Source of the DNA: Cepaea nemoralis
Lineage: Eukaryota; Mollusca; Gastropoda; Stylommatophora; Helicidae
Assembly: GCA_014155875.1 (NCBI GenBank)
Contig: JACEFZ010024506.1
Location: 501,001 to 565,000 of the forward strand
Length of the DNA: 64,000 bases
Direction of reading: 5' to 3'
Each line of letters begins with the position of its first letter. The stretch's first letter is position 1. Of this stretch, positions 34,531-45,790 are shown piece after piece. Under the pieces are notes generated by a model. That model did not search any database. It was not told the origin of the DNA and saw nothing but the letters and a program-made list of their open reading frames with translations. The position numbers and the translations under genes are program-made.

Positions 34531-34639
34531 CAGTCTACCTCATAAGCCGACTACCATGATTCCCCGATCCTCTCTGTTCTATGGAATTTGATGGAAGTGG
34601 TGTTACTTAAATCACCATTTGTTGATTAGTGGTGTAAAC

Positions 34640-34669
34640 TTACACACACACATACGCACACGCGCGCGT

Positions 34670-34702
<33 letters not shown>
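34640..34702. repeat. (CA)n microsatellite
   Basis: CA repeat interrupted by CGCGCG. The right arm has a longer, uninterrupted (GT)n at 56,196-56,255. Confidence 0.9.
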
Positions 34703-34705
<3 letters not shown>

Positions 34706-34976
34706 CTCTCCTCCCCCTCCCTCCTCCTTAACCTGTCCTGCCAAGTAATTTCCCCATGTAAGACATAGATGTGTATTCCACCCCGTCTGCCGACATGCCT
34801 CATAAACTAAATCTGTCCTTCCCTTACGGTCCCGGTGAGCAATCTTGTCTCATGCAACACTCAGTGCCTCAGCGCCTGTTCCAACTCCTGTCCAAGATAT
34901 TCCCAAAATCCTTCTGAAATCTCACATACCCGCTGCTAGAGCTTGTTTACAATTATACTCGCCTGTGTACTCTGGG

Positions 34977-35190
34977 AGCCACGATAACTTAGTGGCTAGA
35001 ATCATCACTGCCAGTCCGGTTGTCGTGAGTTCGAATCCGCATCCAGGCGAATTCTAAACACTGACCAGTGCTGCCAAGTCGAGCCATCTTACAACAGGTA
35101 CCCGGACATATAGTGGGAAGTGAACACGGCCGGCGTGACACTGACCCCATCACGTGCTGGACGCCGATTGGTCGATACAAATGTGTCATC
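34977..35190 (+). repeat. SINE group I copy, well preserved
   Basis: Head 'gggagccacgataacttag', B box GAGTTCGAATCCGC, core 'agtgggaagtgaacacggc', then 'gtgacactgaccccatcac' and 3' end 'ttggtcgatacaaatgt'. It is the clearest full-length reference for this SINE group in the window. I see no equally clear partner in the right arm, so it probably inserted in the left arm alone. Confidence 0.75.
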
Positions 35191-35199
35191 TAGTGCTAT

Positions 35200-35470
35200 G
35201 TGTTCAATGTGCCATGAGATGTGTAAAAGTGTCCTTTACTTTAGTTAGTGAACAGCGCAGGCACAAGTCTTCTTCTTCTAGTCCATGCTTCGTGGTGTTA
35301 GTGGCCCTATCTGTCCACAGCTTTTGTCTTTTCTTCTGTTGCCTACCATTTCTGACAACGATATTTCTGTAGACACAAACTGTTGAAATTCTTCTCTCCT
35401 GGTCTCCTGTTGTTTTTCTTGCCCTCCACCATTCCTGTAGATTTCCAATTCGCATGACATGCCCAAAGAA
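35200..35470 (-). pseudogene. LINE RT C-terminal remnant with one 60-bp unit
   Basis: The minus strand reads 'gggcatgtcatgcgaattg' (FGHVMRI, as in LINE RT C-termini) followed by one ~60-bp unit ('gaaatctacaggaatggtg' and so on). In the right arm this same unit is expanded to about 12.6 copies (55,267-56,025). The unexpanded form here is therefore probably ancestral. Confidence 0.6.
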
Positions 35471-35943
35471 TGTTTATTATCTGCTTCTCATTCTAGTAAA
35501 TATTTCTCTTTTAAAGTTAACTTCTGTCAAGATAATTTCATTTCTCTTTTTCCCTTCCAATGTCTTCTCGTCCTACATCTGTATAACAACTTATCCGTAT
35601 CTACCATATAATTCCTCACTTGTCGGCTAATTGTCATTGATTAAGTCTAAACTGAGTAAAATATGCGGCTTTCATGCAATGTTAGCATTTCTCAAGTCAC
35701 TGATTATAATCTTTGTGTTGATGTGCATAAATTTTCCCCCCAGTTACAAATCGATCTGAAGCGATGAGCTTGACAATAGAATTACCGATCATGACTAGAA
35801 ATTTCTTCATAAAATGAGGTTATGACGAGGCAATCTTTGAATATGCGTGCAATAAGAATTTTACAAGTTTATATAAACTGTAATCAATTAATTATATAGA
35901 AGTCTATGGACAAACATCTAAGATAGAATAGAGTAATACTTAC

Positions 35944-36109
35944 AGCAACGTAGCTGGTCTTGTCCAGTAAAGAGGCGTCCAACTTTGTTCTCACACGAAA
36001 TTATCACACAATTGTATTCTAAAATGTTTTTCACCAAGTGTCTCGACAAGAACTGGTCGTATGAATTGATCACAGAAAGTAATTGCTAAACTGACCGAAA
36101 TGATAAACT
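35944..36109 (-). other. Proposed noncoding first exon, left gene copy
   Basis: Minus-strand sequence from an initiator-like TCAGTT (start near 36,109) to a consensus donor (GTTGCT|GTAAGTATT, donor bases 35,938-35,943). No ATG was seen in the corresponding right-arm exon, so it would be 5' UTR. The next acceptor in the same strand and arm that leads into coding sequence is at 26,787, just before the PAM2 array ATG. This gives a two-exon model with a ~9.1 kb intron. Conservation of the same layout in the right arm supports it; RNA evidence would settle it. Confidence 0.5.
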
Positions 36110-36134
36110 GACGAAATACCGCGATCTACGGCTG

Positions 36135-36198
36135 TTTAAATATAGAAGGAGGTGACGCGTGAGTGTCCAATCACATTGCTGCGGTTTGCCTAATATGG
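36135..36198 (-). promoter_or_regulatory. CArG-CCAAT-TATA promoter, left copy
   Basis: Read on the minus strand: a perfect CArG box CCATATTAGG (36,189-36,198), an inverted CCAAT box GATTGG (36,167-36,172) and a TATA box TATATTTAAA (36,135-36,144), about 30 bp ahead of an initiator-like TCAGTT. CArG boxes of the form CC(A/T)6GG bind SRF/MADS factors. The three elements and their spacing are the same in the right arm. Confidence 0.6.
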
Positions 36199-36370
36199 AA
36201 GAAATCAGTGGACACAACATAGCTCCACCCACCTGTCAAACACTTGGTCGTCATGGTTCGTCGTGGGACGCGAGCAACTTCTCTAAACCTGGTCAGCAGG
36301 TGTCGCGGCTGTTGGACACACCCTGTCCTTAGGGCGGGTGGATGGGTGTAGTGTAGGAGAGGTGACTTTT

Positions 36371-37327
36371 TTTGTGCAATGCCCCACCTAGGCCTTTGTA
36401 AAATTCTTATGCCCCCCCCCCTCCTCTCCCCAACATATACATTATTTTTAATATTCAAAAATTGAAATGTTCACTAAAGAAACTTGAATGATAGGTTTTA
36501 GGAAGAAATCACTAGGAGATTATTGAGCAAACACAGTAAGTAAATTTTCAAAACATGTAATGGAGAACTACAATATACAAAACACTGATTAGACCAGTTG
36601 TGCTGTATGACTCTGAAACCTGGAGTACAACTAAAGGAGACGAAGCCTTGTTACAAACCTTTGAGAACAAAGTCTTAAGACGCATCTTTGGACCCATTAG
36701 GGATACACAAAGTGGAGAGTGGAAAAGAAGAAGCAACAAAGATATTTATGATCTGTTTAAGTCCCCGCTAATCACTGGTATCATGAAGGCTAATAGACTA
36801 CAATGGCTGGGGCATATAGAAAGAATGGAAGATAATAGGGAAACAAAACTCGCTTACACTCAGGAAATAAATGACCGTAGACTCCCAGGTAGACCAAGAA
36901 GACGGTGGAGAGATAATATATATACAGACCTACAAGCACTTGGAATCAGCGACTGGCAAGAGAAGGTCAACCAGAGAGACGAATGGAGACGGATTGTATC
37001 TGCAGCACAGAGCCTCAATGGCTCGGAATGCTGAAGAAGAAGAAGATAATGGAGAACTGCAATTCAAGTACACAATAATTTTAATGAAACATTTTTCTAT
37101 ATTATTTTAATTATTAGTAATTATTTATTATTTAAATTTAGTGAGATCCTTGCGCTTGATGCTTGCTGCAAAGAGATTTTATGTCAGGTTCCAATTTTTT
37201 AACTTCAGTCTCAAGTCTCCCCGTTTTGTTATATCCAGCCTATTTTTTCCATTTTCGGAATTGCCCCCCTTAACAATCGAATTGCCCCCCTGTGGGTCGT
37301 AGGCCCCACGTTGGGAAACACTGCTTT
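36371..37327. mobile_element. Composite insertion in the left arm only (~0.96 kb)
   Basis: The right arm reads straight through this point (GGTGAATTTAGAGGG at ~54,340-54,355). The insert begins near 'gtgcaatgccccaccta' and ends 'cgttgggaaacactgcttt'. It contains, at ~36,555-37,035, a plus-strand LINE RT C-terminal fragment (SETWSTTKGDEALLQTFEN, LQWLGHIERMEDNRE, RPRRRWRDNIYTDLQ) related to the LINE at 30.7-32.4 kb. The outer end resembles a DNA transposon terminus, but I could not define clean inverted repeats or a TSD. Confidence 0.6.
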
Positions 37328-37479
37328 AGAGGGTAGGGGAGTGTTGGCTAAGGAAAGCATGCATGGTATTCACTTTCACCTGCCGGTCAGGTGATATTGT
37401 TTTGGAATCGCCTGTGAGGGTGGGGAGGGGGTGGGGGAGTGGGGGGGGGGAGGAGAAGCGGAAGGTTTTTTTTTTTAGT

Positions 37480-37866
37480 TTAGTTTAGTCGAGGATCAAC
37501 ATCACGGCACACGGGTGCAAGCCATAAGTGCTCCGTTCTCCTCCTAACTCAAACCTGAGTCTGGAGAAGCTCAGCTCAGCGCACGAACTCCGTAGCACCG
37601 TCGAGGATCCTGAAATACTTGTGGAAGATTTTTAATTCGAAATTTTGCCCGGGCAGCGCCGTTAGGCTACTCTTTTTCGATTTCAAATTGCCAAGGGATT
37701 TTTTACGTGCTCCACAATACACACGGGCGTCCGATCTCACTACCCAGAGATCAGGGGAAATTTTATTACTAGAAGTCCACGAGGAAAATAAATCCCGGTA
37801 ACACCGGGGCTTGAATCCGGGACCTCTAGCACTCGAGGCGGACACCATACCTCGAGACCACGCAGG
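37480..37866 (-). repeat. SINE group III copy, left arm only
   Basis: Starts with the antisense tail TTTAGTTTAGTC, includes 'aaattttgcccgggcagcg' and ends with 'ccggggcttgaatccggga' (antisense B box) and CTCGAGGCGGACACC. The right arm lacks it: there the G-rich patch joins the AAAAGAACTGA-like sequence directly. It thus inserted after the duplication. Confidence 0.8.
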
Positions 37867-37979
37867 GGTGGCGGTGGGAAAGGGGGGTGATGGAGGTTAA
37901 AAGAACTGATCTGGGCTCCCAAGTTGACTCAGACTACAACGGAAATGTTCTGGGAAGTAAAGTCGGCCGGCTGGATACT

Positions 37980-40128
37980 GACCCCATGACACAATGAGTG
38001 CTGACTCACGTATGCACGTATGGACCCCATCACACAATGAGTGCTGACTGAAGTATGTAAGTTTGGACCCCATCACACAATGAGTGCTGACTGAAGTATG
38101 CGAGTATGGACCCCATCACACAATGAGTGCTGACTGACGTATGTAAGTATGAACCCCATCACGCAATGAGTGCTGACTGAAGAATGTAAGTATGGACCCC
38201 ATAACACAATGAATGCTGACTGAAGTATGTAAGTACGGACCCCATCACACAATGAGTGCTGACTGAAGTATGCAAGTATGGACCCCATCACACAATGAGT
38301 GCTGACTGAAGAATGTAAGTATGGACCCTACCACACAATGAGTGCTGACTGAAGAATGTAAGTATGGACCCTATCACACAATGAGTGCTAAATGAAGAAT
38401 GTAACTATGGACCCTATCACACAATGAGTGCTGACTGAAGAATGTAAGTATGGACCCCATCACACAATGAGTGCTGACTGAAGTATGTAAGTATGGACCA
38501 TATCACACAATGAGTGCTGACTGAAGTATACAAGTATGGACCCCATCACACAATGAGTGCTGATTGAAGAATGTAAGTATGGACCCTATCACACAAAGAG
38601 TGCTGACTGAAGAATGTAAGTATGGACCCTATCACACAATGAGTGCTGACTGAAGAATGTAAGTATGGACCCTATCACACAATGAGTGCTAAATGAAGAA
38701 TGTAACTATGGACCCTATCACACAATGAGTGCTGACTGAAGAATGTAAGTATGGACCCCATCACACAATGAGTGCTGACTGAAGTATGTAAGTATGGACC
38801 ATATCACACAATGAGTGCTGACTGAAGTATACAAGTATGGACCCCATCACACAATGAGTGATGACTGAAGTATGCGAGTATGGACCCCATCACACAATGA
38901 GTGCTGACTGAAGAATGTAAGTATGGACCCCATACACAATGAGTGCTGACTGAAGAATGTACAGTATGGACCCTATCACACAATGAGTGCTGACTGAAGT
39001 ATACAAGTATGGAACCCATCACACAATGAGTTGCTGACTGAAGAATGTAAGTATGGACCCCATCACACAATGAGTGCTGACTGAAGTATGTAAGTATGGA
39101 CCCCATCACACAATGAGTGCTGACTGAAGAATATAAGTATGGACCCTATCGCACAATGAGTGCTGACTGAAGTATGCGAGTATGGACCCCATCACACAAT
39201 GAGTGCTGACTGAAGTAGGCGAGTATGGACCCCATCACACAATGAGTGCTGACTGAAGAATGTAAGTATGGACCCCATCACACAATGAGTGCTGACTGAA
39301 GTATGTAAGTATGGACCCCATCACACAATGAGTGCTGACTGAAGAATGTAAGTATGGACCCTATCACACAATGAGTGCTGACTGAAGTATGCGAGTATGG
39401 ACCCCATCACACAATGAGTGCTGACTGAAGTATGTAAGTATGGACCCCATAACACAATGAATGCTGACTGAAGTATGTAAGTATGGACCTCATCACACAA
39501 TGAGTGCTGACTGAAGTATGCAAGTATGGACCCCATCACACAATGAGTGCTGACTGAAGAATGTAAGTATGGACCCTATCACACAATGAGTGCTGACTGA
39601 AGAATGTAAGTATGGACCCCATCACACAATGAGTGCTGACTGAAGAATGTAAGTATGGACCCTATCACACAATGAGTGCTGACTGAAGTATGTAAGTATG
39701 GACCCCATCACACAATGAGTGCTGACTGAAGTATGTAAGTATGGACCATATCTCACAATGAGTGCTGACTGCAGTATGTAAGTATGGACCCAATCTCACA
39801 ATGAGTGCTGACTGAAGTATGTAAGTATGGACCCCACCACACAATGAGTGCTGACTGAAGTATGTAAGTATGGACCCCATCACACAATGAGTGCTGGCTG
39901 AAGTATGTAAGTATGGACCCCATCACACAATGAGTGCTGGACTGAAGAATGTAAGTATGGACCCCTATCACACAATGAGTGCTGACTGAAGTAATGTAAG
40001 TATGGACCACTATCACACAATGAGTGCTGACTGAAGAATGTAAGTATGGACCCCATCACACAATGAGTGCTGACTGAAGTATATAAGTATGGACCCCATC
40101 ACTCAATGAGTGCTGACTGAAGTATGCA
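37980..40128. repeat. 43-bp satellite (~50 units), expanded in the left arm
   Basis: Unit 'tatggaccccatcacacaa' plus 'tgagtgctgactgaagtat' plus GTAAG, with A/T and C/T variants. The sequence just before it (37,900-37,985) is the core and 3' part of SINE group I ('ttctgggaagtaaagtcgg', 'actgaccccatgacacaat'), so the unit derives from that SINE's 3' end. The right arm has only about five units (53,768-54,000). Minus-strand open frames of 72-101 codons are satellite artefacts. Confidence 0.92.
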
Positions 40129-40139
40129 AGCATGGGGCT

Positions 40140-40330
40140 GGCACAATGTAAACGATCATTCTCCAGGTGTGGAAACGTATACTTTACTTGACTTTTGTTT
40201 TTACTTAATTGGATGAAGGCGTTAGAAAAGCAAACAGTAAACAACCCGTCTGGAAGGAGGCGGTCTTCCTTTCTCTGTATTTGTCCTTGTGTCTGTCTGA
40301 TCATCTGTCTTGTATTTAGTATTAATGGAT
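40140..40330. other. Unique sequence shared by both arms
   Basis: No gene seen. It matches the right arm at about 53,590-53,765 in inverse orientation. Confidence 0.5.
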
Positions 40331-40600
40331 CTATGTAATTATTGTGGATCTGTGTAGTATTGGTAGATCTGTACTTCGTTTCATTGGTAGTTCTGTCTAT
40401 GTTCCATTAGTAAATCTGTCTATGTTTCATTTGTAGATCTGTTTATGTTTCATTGATAGATCTGTCTTTGTTTCATTTGTAGATCTGTCTACGTTTCATT
40501 GGTAGATCTGTCTATATTTCATTTGTAGATCCGTCCTATGTTTCATAGGTAGTTCTATCTGTTTCATTGGTAGGTCTACGCTATGTTGTTGGTTCACTGG
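40331..40600. repeat. ~23-bp minisatellite (both arms)
   Basis: Units of 'gtagatctgtctatgtttc' plus ATTG or ATTT, with drift at the edges. The inverse partner is at 53,330-53,600, of similar length, so unlike its neighbours it has not expanded asymmetrically. Confidence 0.8.
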
Positions 40601-40769
40601 GGAGGAATGATGTTTTCAACTGCTTTCATGCAGACAGACAAGGGGCACAGAGGAAAACAGACAAATAGATTCAATGAGCTGACAAAAGCATGAACATATA
40701 GGTAAAAGAAATGCAGTTAACAAAAGACAAACAGATAGACATAGTAACAGAAGGACAGTTATACAAACA

Positions 40770-41000
40770 GTTAATTAGTTGCATATCCTTTACATGACGT
40801 TGCTGTTAACACCATAATTTCTTGCTGATGTAATCACTTGGCAAGTTTACGTTCGGTAGTTTGCCATTTTTTTCTGAACGACAAGCAACCATACCATTTC
40901 GTAAATAACCAACTCAACGTGGTCTGCTTTCAAATCGCGTGCAGCTGTGTTTCGAACGCGGGTATGCGGGATCACGAGCCGCGTCCATAACTCTTCGCCA
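40770..41000 (-). repeat. SINE group II copy, well preserved (both arms)
   Basis: Antisense copy from 'tagttgcatatcctttaca' through 'gtagtttgccatttttttc' to the tRNA-like head with 'gcagctgtgtttcgaacgc'. The partner is at 52,880-53,105. It is near-complete and a useful reference for the group. Confidence 0.8.
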
Positions 41001-41199
41001 CGGAATCAATATACAAACATACAAATGATTAAAAACAACATTCACACAGATGAAAAAGGAGCATACAGGAAGCCAAACAGTGAGCGTGGGTAGTCTGTTT
41101 TAGACACTGGAATAATCAGATTAGAGGAACAAGTGCAGTGTAGACATAACTACATATATACCTGCAGGCAGGCATGCAGGCAGGCTGGCAGGCAGGCTA

Positions 41200-42590
41200 T
41201 ATTGTTATTATTCTACAAGACTGAAAACGTAAGCTCAAGGCTCTGTGTTTCAAGTGAACGAGAGAAGGAAACATCAATAATATTATGATTTACAATCATC
41301 AAAACCATCACAACTAGAATTACATGGATCGCCGTGTATCTGTACAGACCTGGTGTGGGGTAGTAAGAGTTTATGGTGAACACAATGCATTTGTAATCCC
41401 TCTTGTGAATTCGTTTCCTGGTAGTGAATGGGTAGACTGCCATAGCATGGTAAAACTATCTGGCTATTTACTGTTGGGGGATGTCAAATATGTTTCATTC
41501 AACTGACGTTTCGCGTGGCTTCGTTATTTCAATTTACATCTTCATTGTGAGAAGTTAGAATAGTTCACTAGAAAGGAGATAGTTGTTAATCTTTCGTTAA
41601 CATCTTTTGTTTTCTGAAAATCGCTCTTTGGGTTATTTAGTATCCGAAATTAATGAACATCAACTTATATGCTCGTTCACATGTAGGCCCTTCTAATCGT
41701 CACTCCTTCCATCTTTTGATTTGATAGGTTGTATGTTGGTTTGTCCACGTGACTGTCCGTCATCATTATTTCGCCCTAACGTCTGTTCATGGTTTTGTTC
41801 GCCTCTCTATCTATCCGTCCACATGTCTGATCTGTAAATCTCCTGATCTGTCTGTTGTGCTGTTTCTTCTGCCCCCATCCCCCGATTCTTCTTCTTCTTT
41901 GCTCACTCATCCCCTTCCTATTCTTCGTCTTTTCTGTTTTCTTCTGTGGCATCAATCTCGTTCTCATTAGCATCATCATTTGGATTACCTTTATCATCAC
42001 CGTCATCACCACCACCACCACCATCAACATCATCGTCACCATCTTCATTTTCTTCTCTTGGTATCCCTATTAACGTGTCTACATGCCTGATGTTTTTTCT
42101 CAAACAATTATGTTTGTTTGATGCTTGTACATCTGTACTTCCTTCTGTCCGTCCAATTGTCTGTACACCTGTCCATCCTTGAACTGTGTATTGACCTTGC
42201 CTACGGGAGTTATAGAAAGTATATTTATTAAACCAAATAATCCGACATTGTCCCCGCTTTGCCACATTTCCCACGGGCAGTTTGTGGCTAGGCTGGCACA
42301 GTTTACCAAATGGGTAGTCACTGAAAGTCCTCATTAATCAAGTGTAGATAAATCTTCCATTGTTTGCCAGGGTTGGGGGACGTTTTTATTCATCGTTCCT
42401 GCACACATGACGTTGTGTTCAAGCGTGACTTTTGGATTATGTCAGGTACAAAATTCAATTATAGCTGATGTTTCTGTCTGTAAATCTATCCGCTCGTCTG
42501 TCCGTTCGTATGTCTAGTTCTCTGTTTGTCTGTTTGTAGGCATCATAGTTACATGTCCTTTGCAAGTTAGGTGTGGGTGAGGAGAAATAC
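41200..42590 (+). repeat. Spacer repeat S1, first of three direct copies
   Basis: This stretch matches 47,121-50,800 in the same orientation ('accatcacaactagaatta', 'gtgagaagttagaatag', 'gatgtttctgtctgtaa') and in part 51,765-52,300. It is uninterrupted, whereas the second copy carries several inserts. It contains only a short TTC run where S2 has ~250 bp. Coding potential is low. It could be an old LTR or DNA-element body, but I see no diagnostic ends. Confidence 0.75.
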
Positions 42591-42865
42591 GTTTCGTAAT
42601 CAGGATATGAAAACATGTATCTCCTTTACCCCATTGTTTCCGGGTAAGATGTGGAAGGCTACCATGATTAAACCAGCTGGTCGTCAATTGGTGGGGCTAT
42701 CAAGGAGAAGTTGTTTACAGTTTAATTACATTATTTATAACAAATGTTGTCCTTGAACTATGAACTACACACCCCTCTCATGTCTCACGTACTAATCCTG
42801 TCACAAAGAGAAGAAATATTTACATTCAAGGTAGACAACTAGGACCGGTGATAGCTCCAACAACA

Positions 42866-42990
42866 GACGACCAGCTGGTTTACCACAGCTCAAACAATAG
42901 ACGACCAGCTGGTTTACCACAGCTCAAACAATAGACGACCAGCTGGTTTACCACAGCTCAAACAATAGACGACCAGCTGGTTTACCATGG
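42866..42990. repeat. 34-bp minisatellite, ~3.7 units
   Basis: Unit 'acgaccagctggtttacca' plus CAGCTCAAACAATAG, nearly identical between copies. It includes a palindromic CAGCTG. Confidence 0.9.
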
Positions 42991-42999
42991 AGCCTGCCA

Positions 43000-43757
43000 C
43001 ACCTTGCCCGGAGACAATGCGGTAAGGGAGATAAATGTTACCATATGCTGATTACCAAACTTATCTCTCCTCAACTACACCTAAACTAGGCCGATACACA
43101 TAAATTTCTCTGACCATATTTGGAAGCATATTTGGAACCCCCGCCTCGCGAATTCCTATACCAAAGGTGTTCCCAGTGTTCCGTGTCCACATTGGTGTTG
43201 GCCCATGCCTGCTCCTTCTTCTAAGAAACGATGTATAAATCACTATTCTTGCAGAGCTACTGTAATGTTTAAAACGCCCAGATAATTTCAGTTTTCCAGA
43301 CAATATGAAGTTTACACATCAGTTTACATTCAATGTTATGTTTTCACTCTTCGACATACTCATGCTACCCTTTCCCATGACATCACCAATGAATGTAGAC
43401 TGTCTTCTTCTTAAGCGATTAATCAGTTCTCTTTCTGAGTTAATTTCTTGTAGGATATCTTCATGTATCTTTATATCCGTCAATGATGTTTTCATCATTC
43501 TTGTATCAAAACCCTATCTCCACAGCTTCCACATAATTCTTCACTTGACTTCTACTGCTTTACGATTCGCTTCTATTAGCTCAATATATCTTAAAGAACA
43601 CTTGTCCTCACATCGATTTACAAATATAAATTGCAGAGAATGTTCGTCACACGTGAAATACTGCTTTTGCCTGGACTATTGTACATTTCATTTGATTTAC
43701 CAATGCAACTTTGATGTTCCATTTGAGAAGACACTTCACTTCTTATTCACTAATCCA
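43000..43757. other. LINE RT-like remnant, otherwise no feature
   Basis: The plus-strand frame from 43,305 is AT-rich and has no recognisable motif before it enters the (CACT)n tract. Short stretches resemble antisense LINE 3' sequence (arginine- and glycine-rich on the minus strand), but this is too degraded to call. Confidence 0.3.
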
Positions 43758-44030
43758 CCACTCACTCACTCACTCACTCACTCACTCACTCACTCACTCA
43801 CTCACTCACTCACTCACTCACTCACTCATTCACTCACTCACTCGCTCACTCTCTCACTCATGCACTCACTCACTCACCCACCCACCCACTCACTCACTCA
43901 CTCACTCACCCACCCACCCACCCACCCACCCACTCACTCACTCAATCACTCCCTCACTCACTCACTCACTCACTCACTCATGCACTCACTCACTCACTCA
44001 CTCACTTTCTCTCACCTTCACTCACTACTA
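43758..44030. repeat. (CACT)n tetranucleotide array
   Basis: About 270 bp of CACT repeats with CACC and CATT variants. The threonine/histidine/serine/leucine-rich open frames across it are simple-repeat artefacts. Confidence 0.95.
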
Positions 44031-44116
44031 GAGTACAATACAAAGTTGAGCACAGGAGACTGGTGACCATAGCACTGGTAGGCGTTTAGCTTTAAATATA
44101 CCAAATACCATTACAG

Positions 44117-44451
44117 ATGCCAAGTTTCTCCGAAAATAAAACCTACCCCTATAATAAGCCCTAGCACGATTTTTCTGGATGCTTTTAATATTAGACCTAG
44201 CAAAAAAAAAAATAAGCCCTAGTTAAGATGGTCAGCTAGAATGAGAGACTTGTTGCCGAATGGCAGTCGGAACACAGACGCCACTGGTGCGCACTTGATT
44301 TGGAGAGATGAAGATGTTCCAGAAGATGATGACATGACTGTATTTTAATAAATGTAGAACTTTGTACATGAATAAATGTAGATTTTTGTATCTGAATAAA
44401 AAGAAATACAAGATATCCCCCGAAAATAAGCCCTAGTCTATTTTTAAGTTT
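44117..44451 (+). mobile_element. Degraded DNA-transposon-like remnant
   Basis: Both ends carry 'cgaaaataagccctag'-like sequence. Between them is a short coding remnant ending in an acidic DDDMTVF-stop, as in the C-termini of some DDE transposases. Without clear inverted repeats or a TSD the superfamily is uncertain. Confidence 0.4.
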
Positions 44452-44464
44452 CTTTTTTTTTTTT

Positions 44465-44665
44465 CAAGATAGGACAAGGCAAGACAAGACTTGTCAAGAT
44501 AAGACTATGCAAGACACGACAAGACATGTTAAGAAAAGACACGACAAGCCATATCAAGATAAGACATGGTTTGTCATCAATATAAGACACGACAAGACAT
44601 GTCAGATAAGACAATACAAGACACGACGAGACATGTCAGATAAGACAATGGGAGACACGACAAGG
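44465..44665. repeat. AAGAC-rich degenerate repeat, half of a local inverted pair
   Basis: Degenerate 'gacaagacatgtcagataa'-type repeats. The complementary 'tgtcatgtcttgtcttcca' type occurs at 45,585-45,790, so the two could pair as an imperfect ~1 kb-loop inverted repeat within the spacer. Confidence 0.5.
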
Positions 44666-44734
44666 CAACAAAAGTGTTCCACATCATTTGCAATACGCTG
44701 CGATCAACATCAGGTTGATTTTCAAGGCAACTAA

Positions 44735-44835
44735 TGGTACGTTCAGTAGTTTGCCATTGCTTTCCGGATGAGATGTCGGCGTTTAAGTCCAACTTAATGC
44801 CGGTGTAGGGGTTGAACCCCTTCCTCGCCATCAGC
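44735..44835 (-). repeat. SINE group II fragment
   Basis: Antisense 'cgttcagtagtttgccatt' is followed by a tRNA-like part with 'ggggttgaaccccttcct' (antisense B box). The 3' half is absent. Confidence 0.6.
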
Positions 44836-45224
44836 TCAGTGGAAGTTTAAAAGCAAGCTTCCTTATCATTTTGACCACGTATTGTCTCCTGACAAGACAT
44901 AAACCAAGATACATCCAATGTTCCTTAACTGCGATAAAAACATCCAGGAATTCAAATGTAAGCGACGCAAGAGGTCATTGATATTTCCAAGTCATATCTC
45001 TCATCTTGTGCCTTTGTTAGAAAGTTTGAAAAGTGCTGCCGAACATATCCAGCCGTGATCTGGACCATCCATTTATCTGCCCAGATTGCCATTTGTATTC
45101 GCTTATTGTTGACAGCTAGATCTTGTTCTGCACACCACACCAAGAGACTGTCGGCGTTTCCAGCCGTCCCTATTCCTTGTGGTAAGTCGTTCATGAGGTC
45201 ACCGATGAACATAAGGAATAAGTT

Positions 45225-45440
45225 AATTAGTTGCATATCCTTTACAGGACCTCGCAGTCTACATCAGCATCTTTTGTTGTTGCGATATATTGACAAGTTT
45301 ACGTTCAGTAGTTTGCCTTTGCTGTCTTTTAATTTCGTAAAACACCAATGCGAGGCGTTCGGCTGCCAAATCGCCCGCAGCTATGTTTCGAACGTGGGTA
45401 TGTGGGATTACGGACTTTGTCCGTAACCCCATCGCCACGG
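45225..45440 (-). repeat. SINE group II copy
   Basis: Antisense copy with 'ttgcatatcctttacagga', 'cagtagtttgcctttgctg', 'gcagctatgtttcgaacgt' and a final 'cgccacgga'. It is nearly complete. Confidence 0.75.
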
Positions 45441-45584
45441 ATAAAGAATAAGAAAGAAGATAATACTGAAACTTGAGAAACACCATGTCTTAGGAAGTGT
45501 CATTTGTCCTTCTTTTCTCAAGACCTTCCAAGGTGACTCTTGCTTTTCTAATGCTTGTGAACTTCTATTTATACTGAAAGCAAT

Positions 45585-45790
45585 GAACATATGTCCGTCT
45601 TGTTCATGTCTTGTCTTATAATGTTTTATCCATGTCTTCTTTCGTCATGTCATGGTTTGTATTGTCTTCTCGTGCTTTGTCTTAAAATATCGTTCTTGTA
45701 TGGCCTTACCTTGTTTTATCTGACATTATCGTGTCTTGTCTGGCGCTGTCATGTCTTGTCTTCCATTGTGTGTTTTGTCTTGTCATCAAA
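45585..45790. repeat. GTCTT-rich degenerate repeat, partner of 44,465-44,665
   Basis: Degenerate 'cttgtcttataatgtttta' and 'gtgtcttgtctggcgctgt' sequence, the complement type of the AAGAC-rich stretch 1.1 kb upstream. Confidence 0.5.

Larger units (their letters stand above)
26186..41199. repeat. Left arm of a large inverted duplication
   Basis: This arm pairs, in reverse orientation, with 52,697-64,000. Matching landmarks in order are the PAM2 exon (26,186-26,787 with 63,400-64,000), the same SINEs and LINEs, the CArG/TATA promoter (36.1 with 54.5 kb), the 43-bp satellite (38-40.1 with 53.8-54.0 kb) and a SINE group II copy (40.9 with 53.0 kb). The inner edge falls in a CAGG/CCTG simple repeat near 41,190. 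The outer edge cannot be seen because the partner runs off the window. This arm is about 3.7 kb longer, owing to arm-specific insertions and satellite growth. Confidence 0.9.

Noticed and set aside
38073..39883. Minus-strand 72-101 codon frames (SILTYFSQHSLCDG type)
   Set aside because: Translations of the 43-bp satellite.
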